A DNA stretch of 64,000 nucleotides from an uncultured Blautia sp. (GCA_937893675.1 CALBGI010000035.1:1-64000), one strand, 5' to 3'. Shown: positions 50,025 through 58,813, numbered from the stretch's first letter. The notes: generated by a model from the sequence alone, not told the origin. Numbers and translations are program-made.

Positions 50025-50768
50025 TTATAAAACCTTGGAGAGGAAATCTCTCAGTCTCTGATTCTTCGGACTCTGGAAGAATTCTGCCGGAGTATTCTCC
50101 TCCTGAATTTTTCCTTCATCAATGAACATCACGCGTGTGGCAACCTCTCTTGCAAATCCCATTTCGTGAGTAACCACCACCATCGTCATTCCCGTCTGTG
50201 CCAGCTCCTTCATGATCTCCAGAACCTCCCCGACCATTTCCGGGTCCAGCGCGGAGGTCGGCTCGTCAAACAGCATGACGTCCGGATTCATCGCCAGCGC
50301 TCTGGCGATCGCGATACGCTGCTTCTGTCCGCCGGAAAGCTGACTGGGATATGCGTCCGCCTTGTCAGGCAGCCCTACACGCGCCAAAAGCTCATCCGCC
50401 CGCCGGGAAGCCTCCTCGGTTGTCATCAGCCCCAGCTTTTCCGGAGCAAGCATAATATTTTTCTTAATGGTCAGATGGGGAAACAGATTAAACTGCTGGA
50501 ACACCATGCCGATCTTCTGGCGCATTTTATTCACATCCACGCTCTTGTCGGTAATGTCTGTCCCCTCAAAAAGGATCTTGCCGCCCGTCGGTACCTCCAG
50601 AAGATTCAGGGAACGAAGAAACGTGGATTTTCCGCAGCCGGAAGGTCCGATAATGGCAACCACCTCGCCCTTGCAGATCTGGGTGGTGATTCCGTCAAGA
50701 ACCTGATTTCCGTCAAAAGCCTTTTCCAGTCCTTTTACATCAATTAACACTTCACCTTTAGCGTTCAC
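50025..50768 (-). CDS. Polar amino acid ABC transporter ATP-binding protein (GlnQ type)
   Basis: The 247-residue ATPase has Walker A GPSGCGKST, QIGMVFQQFNLFPHLT, signature LSGGQKQRIAIARAL, Walker B MLFDEPTSALDPE and the H-loop VVTHEMGF. The phrase set is that of the glutamine/arginine/cystine (PAAT) importer class. The start is GTG at 50768, ten bases after AGGAGG, and it overlaps the permease stop by 11 bases. It forms an operon with the permease and the unusual binding protein upstream. Confidence 0.95.
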   Translation of the reverse strand: MNAKGEVLIDVKGLEKAFDGNQVLDGITTQICKGEVVAIIGPSGCGKSTFLRSLNLLEVPTGGKILFEGTDITDKSVDVNKMRQKIGMVFQQFNLFPHLTIKKNIMLAPEKLGLMTTEEASRRADELLARVGLPDKADAYPSQLSGGQKQRIAIARALAMNPDVMLFDEPTSALDPEMVGEVLEIMKELAQTGMTMVVVTHEMGFAREVATRVMFIDEGKIQEENTPAEFFQSPKNQRLRDFLSKVL

Positions 50769-51459
50769 TGCTTCTCAGCCTCCTTTCCAGTTTTCCTACC
50801 AGATGAGACAGGAACATAACCAGTACCAGATAAATAGCCGCTACCGCCAGCAACGGCAGAAGCGCTTCGTAGGTCTGGCTTCGGATAATATCGCCCCCTC
50901 GGGTCAGATCCGTAATGCCGATATAGCCGCTGATCGAGGTCTCCTTCATCAGCACGATAAACTCGTTTGCCAGTGCAGGAAGCACGTTCTTGAACGCCTG
51001 CGGGAGAATGATGAACAGCATGGTCTGTCGGTAGTTAAGGCCAAGGCTTCTTCCCGCCTCAAACTGTCCCTGGTCAATGGACATGATACCGGAGCGGACA
51101 ATCTCCGCAACATAGGCCGCCGAGTTGAGACCGAAGGCCAGAATCGCCGTCACCAGCTTGCCCGGGTCATGAACCGCAAATACAACATAGTACATGATCA
51201 AAAGCTGTACCATGGCCGGAGTTCCCCGGATCACTGTAAGGTATACCTTGCAGACCGCGTTCAATATCTTCATTTTGCCTGTGCGGTCATGGGTGGAACG
51301 GATGATCGCAATGATAAAACCAAGCACAATACCGATCAGCACCGCAAACGCCGTGATGATCAACGTGGTCTTCAGACCCGTAAGGATAAATTCGTAACGG
51401 TTCTGTTCTATAAAGTTCAATTTAAACTTATCAATAAATTCCGCCAAAATATTCACCAC
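50758..51459 (-). CDS. Polar amino acid ABC transporter permease (HisM/GlnP type)
   Basis: The 233-residue permease has about five spans, the start GLKTTLIITAFAVLIGI and TVIRGTPAMVQLLIMYY. The EAA loop reads EAGRSLGLNYRQTMLFIILPQAFKNVLPAL, which docks the ATPase. A single permease suggests a homodimeric pore. The likely start is GTG at 51459 with a weak purine-rich site. It follows the binding-protein gene by 124 bp. Confidence 0.94.
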   Translation of the reverse strand: MVNILAEFIDKFKLNFIEQNRYEFILTGLKTTLIITAFAVLIGIVLGFIIAIIRSTHDRTGKMKILNAVCKVYLTVIRGTPAMVQLLIMYYVVFAVHDPGKLVTAILAFGLNSAAYVAEIVRSGIMSIDQGQFEAGRSLGLNYRQTMLFIILPQAFKNVLPALANEFIVLMKETSISGYIGITDLTRGGDIIRSQTYEALLPLLAVAAIYLVLVMFLSHLVGKLERRLRSSER

Positions 51460-51583
51460 TTTCTTCTTTCACTCATCTATGGAGGGGAGGCACGCAAAGC
51501 GGACTGCTTTGCACAACAAATTCCGGGTTTCCGATGTCGATGCTGTCGATACCGGATACCCGGAACTCAAACGGTCCTGTCTC

Positions 51584-52384
51584 TTATTTGCGGACGATGA
51601 TCACCTGCTTTGCAGTTGTGTAGGTGTCCGTAAAATCTACGTTTTTCAGACGATCCTCTGTCACAGTCATACCTGCAACGCCGATGTCTGCTTTTCCGGA
51701 ATCTACCGCATTTACGATTGCATTGAATTCCATGTCTTCAATCTTCAGCTCATAGCCAAGCTTGTCGCATACAGCCTGCGCCATCTCTGCGTCAATTCCT
51801 ACGATTTTGTCTCCCTCATAGTATTCATAGGGAGGGAAGGTCGCGTTGGTCGCCATAACCAGAGTTCCGTTGGAACGGTCAACATCTTCCGGGGACTCGT
51901 AGGGGCAGGTTCCCTTCACATCATCCTCGCCGATGTAGTTCTCATTGATCTGGTCCAGAACGCCTTCTTCCTTAAGCTCTGCCAGTGCGCCGTTAATGGC
52001 CTCGGTCAGCTCCTCGTTGCCTTTCTTTACTGCAATGGCATATTCCTCTGTCGCGAAATCCTCTTCCAGGATTTCAAGATCATCGTTATTCTCCACAAAT
52101 TTCTCTGCCGGAAGGCTGTCAATGATGATGCAGTCGATCTTGCCCTGTTTGAGCGCCATTACGGTATCATTGGCTTTGTTAAAACGTTCGATGGTGGTTC
52201 CTTCCTCATCTCCTTCATACTCAGAAGCATAAAGGTCACCGGTAGTTCCAAGCTGAACGCCGATCTTCTTTCCCGGAAGGTCGTCCACGCCCTCAATTCC
52301 GCTGTCGTTGGCAAATACGGTAGTTGCGCAAAGCATGGATGTTGCCATTGCTGCGCAAAGTGCAAGTGCTGTTAATTTCTTCAT
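51584..52384 (-). CDS. Amino acid ABC transporter substrate-binding protein with circularly permuted domain order
   Basis: The 266-residue protein is built from SBP_bac_3 parts in swapped order. After a signal peptide (1-25, VFA then N) comes the segment normally in the middle: DLPGKKIGVQLGTTGD at 35-50 through IIIDSLPA and ATEEYAIAV to about 121 (lobe 2). Next is the usual C-terminal helix pair, EELTEAINGALAELKEEG to 152, then a 20-residue linker. The usual N-terminal half follows: TLVMATNATFPPYEYYEG, IVGIDAEMAQAVCDKLG and GMTVTEDRLKNVDFTDTY, ending at 266. Ligand residues (R in TEDR, T in GTTGD, D in IIID) are all kept. No lipobox cysteine is present. AGGAGG precedes the ATG. Its permease and ATPase follow. 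Confidence 0.9.
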   Translation of the reverse strand: MKKLTALALCAAMATSMLCATTVFANDSGIEGVDDLPGKKIGVQLGTTGDLYASEYEGDEEGTTIERFNKANDTVMALKQGKIDCIIIDSLPAEKFVENNDDLEILEEDFATEEYAIAVKKGNEELTEAINGALAELKEEGVLDQINENYIGEDDVKGTCPYESPEDVDRSNGTLVMATNATFPPYEYYEGDKIVGIDAEMAQAVCDKLGYELKIEDMEFNAIVNAVDSGKADIGVAGMTVTEDRLKNVDFTDTYTTAKQVIIVRK

Positions 52385-52407
52385 CCTGTTTTCCTCCTCA
52401 TACTCTC

Positions 52408-52443
52408 GGTATAATTATTCATATTTTTTGCATATTTTTCATG
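52408..52443 (-). promoter_or_regulatory. Possible ArgR-type operators upstream of the permuted binding-protein gene
   Basis: On the minus strand TGAATAATTATACC (52421-52408) matches the ARG-box core at 12 of 14 positions, and CATGAAAAATATGCA (52443-52429) is a weaker one-base-short match. They lie between promoter and start codon. The sites are AT-rich, so chance matches are possible. Confidence 0.3.
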
Positions 52444-52454
52444 TCGTGCTTTTT

Positions 52455-52482
52455 ATTCTACCATGTTTTTTGTAAAATGCAA
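52455..52482 (-). promoter_or_regulatory. Promoter of the polar amino acid ABC operon
   Basis: The minus strand has TTGCAT, a 16-base spacer and TAGAAT, about 70 bp before the start codon. Confidence 0.6.
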
Positions 52483-52490
52483 GAGTATAC

Positions 52491-52519
52491 TTGAATAATA
52501 TTTAATTTTTTTCTATACT
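52491..52519 (+). promoter_or_regulatory. Promoter of dapF
   Basis: The plus strand has TTGAAT, a 17-base spacer and TATACT. An inverted repeat GGATTG/CAATCC with an inner GGCGC/GCGC lies downstream in the leader (about 52537-52571). Confidence 0.65.
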
Positions 52520-52608
52520 ATGATTGCAATGGCAAAGGGATTGCTGGCGCACAAAGCGCAAAACAATCCTGCGTTCGTTTAAAATTCATTCTAATTGGAG
52601 GAAACTAC

Positions 52609-53466
52609 ATGAAATTCACAAAAATGCACGGCATCGGCAACGATTATGTATATGTCAACTGTTTGAAAGAAACCGTAAAAAATCCTTCCGCTGTCGCCAG
52701 ATTTGTCAGCGACCGCCATTTCGGCATCGGCTCGGACGGCCTCATCCTCATCAAGCCCTCGGATATCGCGGACTGCGAAATGGAGATGTACAATCTGGAC
52801 GGCTCCCGAGGCGCCATGTGCGGCAACGGCATCCGCTGTGTGGCAAAATATGCCTATGACTATGGTATCGTGAATAAGACAGATATCACGGTTGCCACCG
52901 GAAGCGGCATCAAGACCCTGCACCTGACCTTAAACAAAGACAATAAGGTGGAAACGGTCCGCGTCAACATGGGTGCTCCCATTCTCAAAGCATGCGAGAT
53001 TCCCGTCGCCTCCGACGCAGATACCGTCATCAGCGCACCGATCGAGGTGGATGGAAAAATCTATGCCTTTACCGGAGTTTCCATGGGAAATCCCCACGCC
53101 ATTATATATATGGAAGAAATTGACTCTCTGGATCTTGAAAAGATCGGCCCGTCCTTTGAAAATCATCCCCTGTTCCCGGATCGGGTAAACACCGAGTTCG
53201 TAAAGGTTCTGGATTCTCACACCGTACAGATGCGGGTATGGGAACGCGGAAGCGGAGAAACTCTGGCCTGTGGCACCGGCGCCTGCGCAGTTGCCGTGGC
53301 CTCCATCTTGAATGGCCATGTGGATGGGGAGAAGCCCGTCACCGTGAAGCTTCTTGGCGGCGATCTGGAGATTTTCTGGGATCGTGAAGAAAATCTGGTG
53401 TATATGACAGGCCCCGCCACAACGGTGTTTGACGGGGAAATCGATCTGCGTTTTTTGGAAGATTAG
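52609..53466 (+). CDS. dapF: Diaminopimelate epimerase
   Basis: DapF converts LL- to meso-diaminopimelate for lysine and peptidoglycan. The 285-residue protein begins MKFTKMHGIGNDYVYV. It carries both catalytic cysteine motifs, MCGNGIRCVAKY and ACGTGACAVAVA, plus GNPHAIIY and VWERGSGETLACG. GGAGG precedes the ATG at 52609. It is a single plus-strand gene with its own promoter and a strong terminator; the meso product fits the DNPR motif of MurE in this window. Confidence 0.97.
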   Translation: MKFTKMHGIGNDYVYVNCLKETVKNPSAVARFVSDRHFGIGSDGLILIKPSDIADCEMEMYNLDGSRGAMCGNGIRCVAKYAYDYGIVNKTDITVATGSGIKTLHLTLNKDNKVETVRVNMGAPILKACEIPVASDADTVISAPIEVDGKIYAFTGVSMGNPHAIIYMEEIDSLDLEKIGPSFENHPLFPDRVNTEFVKVLDSHTVQMRVWERGSGETLACGTGACAVAVASILNGHVDGEKPVTVKLLGGDLEIFWDREENLVYMTGPATTVFDGEIDLRFLED

Positions 53467-53467
53467 C

Positions 53468-53502
53468 AAAAAGGTCCGGCGGTATCACCGCCGGACCTTT
53501 TT
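53468..53502. terminator. Bidirectional terminator between dapF and azlD
   Basis: A perfect 10-bp GC-rich stem (53473-53482 with 53488-53497) is preceded by five A and followed by five T. A TGTAACAGGAACTTG sequence follows, also found inside repeat copy 1. Confidence 0.88.
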
Positions 53503-53536
53503 ATGTAACAGGAACTTGCACTGTACTATCCTGCAT

Positions 53537-53848
53537 TTACAAAAACACCTGTATCCGCTCCACCACAAACACGGCCGCGCAGGCCAGAAGCGCCACCGTC
53601 ACCAGACTCTTTTCCTTGTAGGACGCCAAAAGCGCCACCAGAAAGCCTGCTGCCGCGGAGAACACGCTCTCTGTCGCCGAGAGAATGGCCGGGAAGGTCA
53701 TGGCCGCCAGACAGGCATAGGGCACGTAAAACAAAAAGGATTTGATAAACGGACTGGTGATCTCTTTTTTCGCCAGGGCCAGCGGCAGCATACGGATCAG
53801 GTAGGTCACCACCGCCATGACAAGGATATACACATATACATTATTCAT
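53537..53848 (-). CDS. azlD: Branched-chain amino acid export subunit AzlD
   Basis: This is a 103-residue membrane protein with about four spans, starting YILVMAVVTYLIRMLPLAL and containing KSFLFYVPYACLAAMTFPAIL, as in AzlD. AzlD forms a branched-chain amino acid exporter with AzlC (BrnFE type). Its start overlaps the azlC stop by eight bases. It converges on dapF and shares that terminator. Confidence 0.92.
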   Translation of the reverse strand: MNNVYVYILVMAVVTYLIRMLPLALAKKEITSPFIKSFLFYVPYACLAAMTFPAILSATESVFSAAAGFLVALLASYKEKSLVTVALLACAAVFVVERIQVFL

Positions 53849-54557
53849 CTGCAGCTGCCTCCTCTTCTTTTACCGGACAAAGCCATGCCGCCGCCCCCGC
53901 CACCAGCAGGGTGGTGATGATGATCACAAATCCGGAAGACACGTTCTTAAGAACCGGGACCAGGGCAAACAGGCTGCTCACCGCCATGGCACCCACAACT
54001 ACCCCCAGCACAGCGCGGTTTTTCTTGGCCGGCGGGATGATGATTGCCAGAAACATCCCATAGATCGCCACGCTCAGAGCGCTCACCAGAAAGGCCGGAA
54101 GAAGGTTTCCTGACACCGCTCCCGCAAGCGTCCCCAAGGTCCACCCGGGAATCGCCACGCACATGGCTCCGTAGTTATACCAGGGACTCAAACGCCCCTC
54201 CTGCACAGCGCTGATCCCAAAAATTTCATCTGTCACACCAAAAGCCATGACAAACCGCTGCACCTGCGGCACGTTTTTTTCCAGCTTCTGCGCCAGGGAA
54301 AAAGACATCAGGCTGTAGCGGAGATTGATGATCAGCTGGGTCAGCGCCATTTCCCCAAGAGACCCTCCGGCGCTGATAATCCCAAGCCCCGCAAACTGTC
54401 CTGCCGAGGTCAGATTGGTCAGGGAGATTAATACTGCCTGCCAGACGCTCAATCCCGCGCCCACTGCCATGATCCCGAAAGTAAAGGAAACAGCAAAATA
54501 GCCAAGACCAATGGGTACCCCGTCCCTTATGCCTTTCCGAAAATTTTCGCTGTTCAT
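53841..54557 (-). CDS. azlC: Branched-chain amino acid export permease AzlC
   Basis: The 238-residue protein has about seven spans and AzlC phrases: GIRDGVPIGLGYFAVSFTFG, LTSAGQFAGLG, ELIINLRYSLMS-like QLIINLRYSLMSFSLAQK and FGVTDEIF. It is the large subunit of the AzlCD exporter. GGAGG precedes the ATG at 54557 and a promoter lies 70 bp upstream. Together with the liv importer, both uptake and efflux of branched-chain amino acids are coded in this window. Confidence 0.94.
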   Translation of the reverse strand: MNSENFRKGIRDGVPIGLGYFAVSFTFGIMAVGAGLSVWQAVLISLTNLTSAGQFAGLGIISAGGSLGEMALTQLIINLRYSLMSFSLAQKLEKNVPQVQRFVMAFGVTDEIFGISAVQEGRLSPWYNYGAMCVAIPGWTLGTLAGAVSGNLLPAFLVSALSVAIYGMFLAIIIPPAKKNRAVLGVVVGAMAVSSLFALVPVLKNVSSGFVIIITTLLVAGAAAWLCPVKEEEAAADE

Positions 54558-54626
54558 AAAAAATTCCTCCAGTCTGTCATACGCTTCCTTTGATTTCCCC
54601 AGGCTCCGGGAAAATCGAACGGTAAC

Positions 54627-54655
54627 AGTATAACATCTGAAGGAATTTTCTTCAA
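54627..54655 (-). promoter_or_regulatory. Promoter of azlCD
   Basis: The minus strand has TTGAAG, a 17-base spacer and TATACT. Confidence 0.65.
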
Positions 54656-54725
54656 TACAGGAATGTGGTAACGTAGGTAGAAATCATTCTGTCTTTTCTT
54701 CTTTCCGGCTCAGGCCAAACTGCTT

Positions 54726-56249
54726 TCAGGGCGTCTGCCGCCCTTCTCTCCAGGCATCATACTGCCTTTGGTTCTCCGCTATTACGGCTTCTATCCCTGC
54801 TTCCTTGAGTTCTTTTCGAAACATCGGCAGCTCTATCCCGGAATCTACGGTTCCTGTTTCAATAATACCCATATATTTCCCGATCACCTCCCGCACTCTT
54901 GAAACTTCCAGCAGAACCGGTTCCTGATCAAACACATATCCCCATGCCGGAGAACTTCTGGCAATGCTGTCGCTGAATTTCTGAATCGTCTCATTTTTAT
55001 CGATCGCCCCCGGCACCCAGGTATACGAATCCAGACGATTTCCATAAATCCCCAGAGTCACATAATAAGGCAGCGTTTCTATCCGTTTTCCTTCCGGCAG
55101 ATCAATCAGGGTTCCCTGCTCATTTTTTTCCACTACAACATAGGAAACACCTTCAATTCCCCTTTGCAGCAGATTGCTTATCCGCTCATCCGTATACAGC
55201 AATGTCAAAAAATCCATAACTTTTTCCGGATTCTCACAGGTGACAGGAATACTCCATAATACGGTCTGATAAACATCTGTCGTCCGAACCGCTTCCCTGG
55301 TGGGAATAAATGTCACGTCCCATCTGCTGTCCCAGGTATTCTCTTTCTCCTCTCCCGGTACATTGTGAAAAAACCATCCCAGCAGTTTTCCCTTCCGCAT
55401 CAAAAGATTGGGGGAATCTTCTGAGATTGCAGTATCCGGATAAAAAAAGCCTTCTTTCTGCCATCGGTTCATTCTTTCTGCAAACTCGTCAAATTCTTTT
55501 GTGTCATAAAAATTAACAATCTTATTTTCATCGGATTCCAGCATCAGAACTCCTGTGCCGATACTGCCGCCCATGGTATCCAACGCATATGCCGATTTTT
55601 CCAAGAGCTCAGAATTACAGGTCAAAGAACCGCCCAAAATATAGAAATCTTCCCCCTCTCCCGCCTTTACCTTCCGAAAAAATTCTTCCAGTTCATCAAA
55701 GGAATAGTATTTTCCCTCTTCTATCTGAAACCCATATTTTTCCATCAAATCTGTCCGGCAAATAAATCCATATCTCCACCCTTCTGAATAAACCGTGGGA
55801 ATCCCATAAATATGGTTCTGGTAATAACCGCCTTTCAGCTGTACACCGCACACCTGCTTCAGCTTTTGTCCTCTTTTCTCAACAAGATCGTCTAATTGCA
55901 TAAGGTACCCATTGTTGATCAATTCATAGCCTTCTCCAAACAAGGACACGCACAGATCCAGTTTATCACCGGCCGCAATCATCAGATTCGCTTCAAATAC
56001 CGGTTTCTCGCTTGGCAAAAGCTGAACGGAGACCCCGATCTCTTCTTCTGTGATCTCATTTAGCTTTTCTTCCACAGCTTTGAGGCCTGTCGGCGCTGTT
56101 CCGGACTGCGGCCATTGCATCACCAGCTGATACGGTTCTTCCTCTGTCCCGCCTGCGCTGTTCACTGTTTTTACTCCGAAAAGGCCCGCCACCGAGACTG
56201 CCGCGCACAGCGCTGAAAGCAGCCATTTTTTCCTGCTATTTCTGCCCAT
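54726..56249 (-). CDS. Extracellular solute-binding protein (LplA/YtcQ-like), orphan
   Basis: The 507-residue protein resembles family-1 sugar-binding proteins of the LplA/YtcQ group: PTGLKAVEEKLNEITEEEIG, AAGDKLDLCVS, GIPTVYSEGWRYGF and a C-terminal helix with EVSRVREVIGKYMG. It should bind an oligosaccharide outside the cell. The N-terminus is a signal peptide with a cleavage site near VNSA; its cysteine 15 is not in a lipobox. The ATG at 56249 has AGGAGG upstream and overlaps the response-regulator gene by 14 bases. No permease genes follow, so it may work with remote permeases or feed a signal to the adjacent sensor kinase. Confidence 0.85.
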   Translation of the reverse strand: MGRNSRKKWLLSALCAAVSVAGLFGVKTVNSAGGTEEEPYQLVMQWPQSGTAPTGLKAVEEKLNEITEEEIGVSVQLLPSEKPVFEANLMIAAGDKLDLCVSLFGEGYELINNGYLMQLDDLVEKRGQKLKQVCGVQLKGGYYQNHIYGIPTVYSEGWRYGFICRTDLMEKYGFQIEEGKYYSFDELEEFFRKVKAGEGEDFYILGGSLTCNSELLEKSAYALDTMGGSIGTGVLMLESDENKIVNFYDTKEFDEFAERMNRWQKEGFFYPDTAISEDSPNLLMRKGKLLGWFFHNVPGEEKENTWDSRWDVTFIPTREAVRTTDVYQTVLWSIPVTCENPEKVMDFLTLLYTDERISNLLQRGIEGVSYVVVEKNEQGTLIDLPEGKRIETLPYYVTLGIYGNRLDSYTWVPGAIDKNETIQKFSDSIARSSPAWGYVFDQEPVLLEVSRVREVIGKYMGIIETGTVDSGIELPMFRKELKEAGIEAVIAENQRQYDAWREGRQTP

Positions 56250-57042
56250 TTCTTTTCGCCTCCTGCATCTCTGCATAGTGCTGCGGAGAGCAGCCGAAAT
56301 ATTTTTTAAATGCTGTCGAGAAATACGAATCATTCATATATCCGATTTTTTCTGCCGCCATATGAACAGAAACCGAAGAATCACCCAGAAGTTTTGCTGC
56401 CAGGTTCATTCTTTCCCGAATAATATATTGACCGATGCTGATATTTTGTTCTTTCCGAAAAATCCGGTTCAAATAAATAGGATTCAAATGGCAGAAATCT
56501 GCAACCAGATTTACCGTCAGTTCCCCGTTGGACAGATTCTGATGGATATACTTTTCGCATTCCTGGATAATATCACGATTGCTTTTTCGTCCCTGTATCC
56601 GATGCACTTCTTCTCTTTGGCTTTCGATCCACTGTGCCCCGTATCGCTCCAACTGACGATTATCCCTCTTTTTCTCAATCCCCTTGACTACCTTTTTCAA
56701 TACCTCTTCTATCTCTTCTGTTCTGGCCGGCATGAGAAGATAATCCATACAATTTAGTTTTACCGCTTCCTGCGCATAAAGAAAATTTGCATGACAGGTG
56801 AGAAAAATACATTCCAGATCATATTCCTGCTCTCTTACCCACCGCAAAAGCTGAACTCCATTTTCCCCGGGCATTTCAATATCACAAAGAAGAATATCCA
56901 CATCTCCGTCCATGATCTGCTCTCGTGCGCCCGCGGCATCATAGGCCGTCTTCACCTCGTCCACACCGCAGCCGCGCCAGTCCACATCTTCCCGTATCAT
57001 GTCTGCTGTCCATTTTTCATCATTCACAATCAAAACTGTCAT
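56236..57042 (-). CDS. Response regulator with AraC-type DNA-binding domain (YesN-like)
   Basis: The 268-residue protein has a receiver domain (1-120) and two helix-turn-helix motifs of the AraC family at the C-terminus (LVADFCHLNPIYLNRIFRKE and AEKIGYMNDSYFSTAFKKYFG). The phosphorylation site D54 is present (LLCDIEMPG). The first acidic residue is N8 instead of D, and the conserved lysine near 104 is replaced by methionine (YLLMPA), which may weaken normal switching. It overlaps the kinase gene by four bases (ATGA). It probably controls nearby carbohydrate genes. Confidence 0.9.
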   Translation of the reverse strand: MTVLIVNDEKWTADMIREDVDWRGCGVDEVKTAYDAAGAREQIMDGDVDILLCDIEMPGENGVQLLRWVREQEYDLECIFLTCHANFLYAQEAVKLNCMDYLLMPARTEEIEEVLKKVVKGIEKKRDNRQLERYGAQWIESQREEVHRIQGRKSNRDIIQECEKYIHQNLSNGELTVNLVADFCHLNPIYLNRIFRKEQNISIGQYIIRERMNLAAKLLGDSSVSVHMAAEKIGYMNDSYFSTAFKKYFGCSPQHYAEMQEAKRNGQK

Positions 57043-58679
57043 TCTTCCGCCTCCAGCTCATAAGGAAACGATATTATAAAGGTTGTCCCTTCTCCCTTCA
57101 CAGAATAAACCTTTACCGATGCCGAAGGACCGTATAGCTGCTCTATTCTGCGAATTGCATTCCGTATTCCCATGTGTTTTTCTTCTTTTTCCTCCCAGGC
57201 TCTCTGATTGATCTTTTCTGCCTGTTCCTGCGACATTCCGTTTCCATCATCACTGATCTCAAATTCTATCCATCCATTTTCGTAATGAGCCGCCAGCAGA
57301 ATATGAACACATTTCCCCACTGTGAGCGCATGTTTTACCACGTTTTCCACAAAATTATGTATCAGCAGCGGCGGCACACGGATCAGTCTCACTTCCGGAT
57401 CAATTTCATAGGAAATCTCCAGCCCATCTGGATAACGGATTTTTGCAACCTCCACATATCCTTTGATCAATGCCAGCTCCTTGTCAAACAGCTCTGTATT
57501 CCTGTCGCTGCGAAACAGATACCGAAAATAATCCGAGAGATACAAAATGAGCTTTTTGGCTTCCTCAGCCCCTTCCGGTGAACGCAGGAGATAATACATC
57601 AAATTGAAGGTGTTCATCAAGAAATGCGGCCGGATCTGCAATTTCAGATTGTCTAATTCCAGCTCTTTCTTTTCTAATTCTTTCTCCATATTATCCAGTC
57701 TCAGACTCTCCATACTTCTCACCATCCGGTTAAACGAGGCATAGGCATTCTGAAACTCCCTTGTATCTGCCTCGGTTTCCACCGTATAGTGCCGGTTTCC
57801 GTTCTCAATCTGATAGAATCCTTCATTCAGGTAATTTAACGGCCGCACAATTCGCTTTTTCATATATCCATAGATAAGCGGCACCGCAAGAATAAAAAGA
57901 AACGTGGCCACGACCAGAAGACGGTTCCAAAAAGAAATCCCCTGATAGCATTCCTTCCGGCTCACATCGATGCTCAGCACCACCTCCATGCGCCGGGAAC
58001 GGGAACTGGCCTGTATCCGCTCTTTCCCGGCCTCTGTCTCGTTTTCCCCGAACCAGACATTCTGATCGGAATAGTTTGAAAGATTTTCAATTTCTCTCTG
58101 CTGCGCAGTGAGATTGATCATTGCTCCATAATAGAAATTTTTTTCGGAGGCGACTCGTATTAAAACACTCTGAGTTCCCATTTTTACTATATGCCATTGA
58201 TTATCGCATTCCCTGACGCTCGTAATATAAGTGCGGATTTCCGGAATATTTACCAGCGAAGAATCCAATGTCAAAATGCAATCCCCGCTTCTTTTTGGGA
58301 TCAAAAAATATCCTGATACTACATCCTCCTGCTCCATCTGTTTTGCCAGCTTGTTATAGCACTGGTATTTTGCATTCTCATATTCCCAGGAGGCACTGTC
58401 CTTTCGCTCCAATACAGCGCACTCCTGGCTATTATTCAGCATTTCATACAAGTACAAATCTGCTCGTTCTGCATGGTAATCCAATGTATTCATATATACA
58501 TCTGTAATGTTTTTAAGTCCGGTTTCTACCTGCGCCCGATAATATCGTATAAACTCCAGCGATGAAAAAACAGAAATGATATTCAAAGGCAATACCAAAG
58601 CTATGATCACCATTAAAATTTTCATCGTAACAGACGGTTTTTCCCCGGTCAACGATGTGCGCCTAAAAAAATCCCTCAT
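57039..58679 (-). CDS. Sensor histidine kinase (YesM/LytS-type)
   Basis: The 546-residue protein has a span at about 20-40, an extracytoplasmic sensor domain of about 220 residues, a second span near 258-275 (LLVVATFLFILAVPLIYGYM) and a HAMP linker. The kinase part has the His_kinase motif PHFLMNTFNLMYYL (His near 352) and an ATPase domain with ENVVKHAL and ISDDGNGMS. YesM-type kinases often sense oligosaccharides, sometimes through a binding protein. The gene is coupled to the AraC-type regulator and lies downstream of the GH78 gene behind a terminator. Confidence 0.92.
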   Translation of the reverse strand: MRDFFRRTSLTGEKPSVTMKILMVIIALVLPLNIISVFSSLEFIRYYRAQVETGLKNITDVYMNTLDYHAERADLYLYEMLNNSQECAVLERKDSASWEYENAKYQCYNKLAKQMEQEDVVSGYFLIPKRSGDCILTLDSSLVNIPEIRTYITSVRECDNQWHIVKMGTQSVLIRVASEKNFYYGAMINLTAQQREIENLSNYSDQNVWFGENETEAGKERIQASSRSRRMEVVLSIDVSRKECYQGISFWNRLLVVATFLFILAVPLIYGYMKKRIVRPLNYLNEGFYQIENGNRHYTVETEADTREFQNAYASFNRMVRSMESLRLDNMEKELEKKELELDNLKLQIRPHFLMNTFNLMYYLLRSPEGAEEAKKLILYLSDYFRYLFRSDRNTELFDKELALIKGYVEVAKIRYPDGLEISYEIDPEVRLIRVPPLLIHNFVENVVKHALTVGKCVHILLAAHYENGWIEFEISDDGNGMSQEQAEKINQRAWEEKEEKHMGIRNAIRRIEQLYGPSASVKVYSVKGEGTTFIISFPYELEAEE

Positions 58680-58759
58680 AAAATTTCTGCTCTCTTTCCA
58701 GAATGATCACAGGAATCTTATCATTAATCACTCAAGAATTCAACCCTGCCCATATCCTC

Positions 58760-58789
58760 AAAAAGCAGACGATCCAAAGGACCGCCTGC
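58760..58789 (-). terminator. Terminator of the GH78 gene
   Basis: On the minus strand an 11-bp stem with two G-U pairs is followed by five T, between the GH78 stop and the kinase start. It separates the enzyme gene from the regulatory genes. Confidence 0.65.
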
Positions 58790-58813
58790 TGCCATTATTT
58801 TGTCTGTTTTTCT

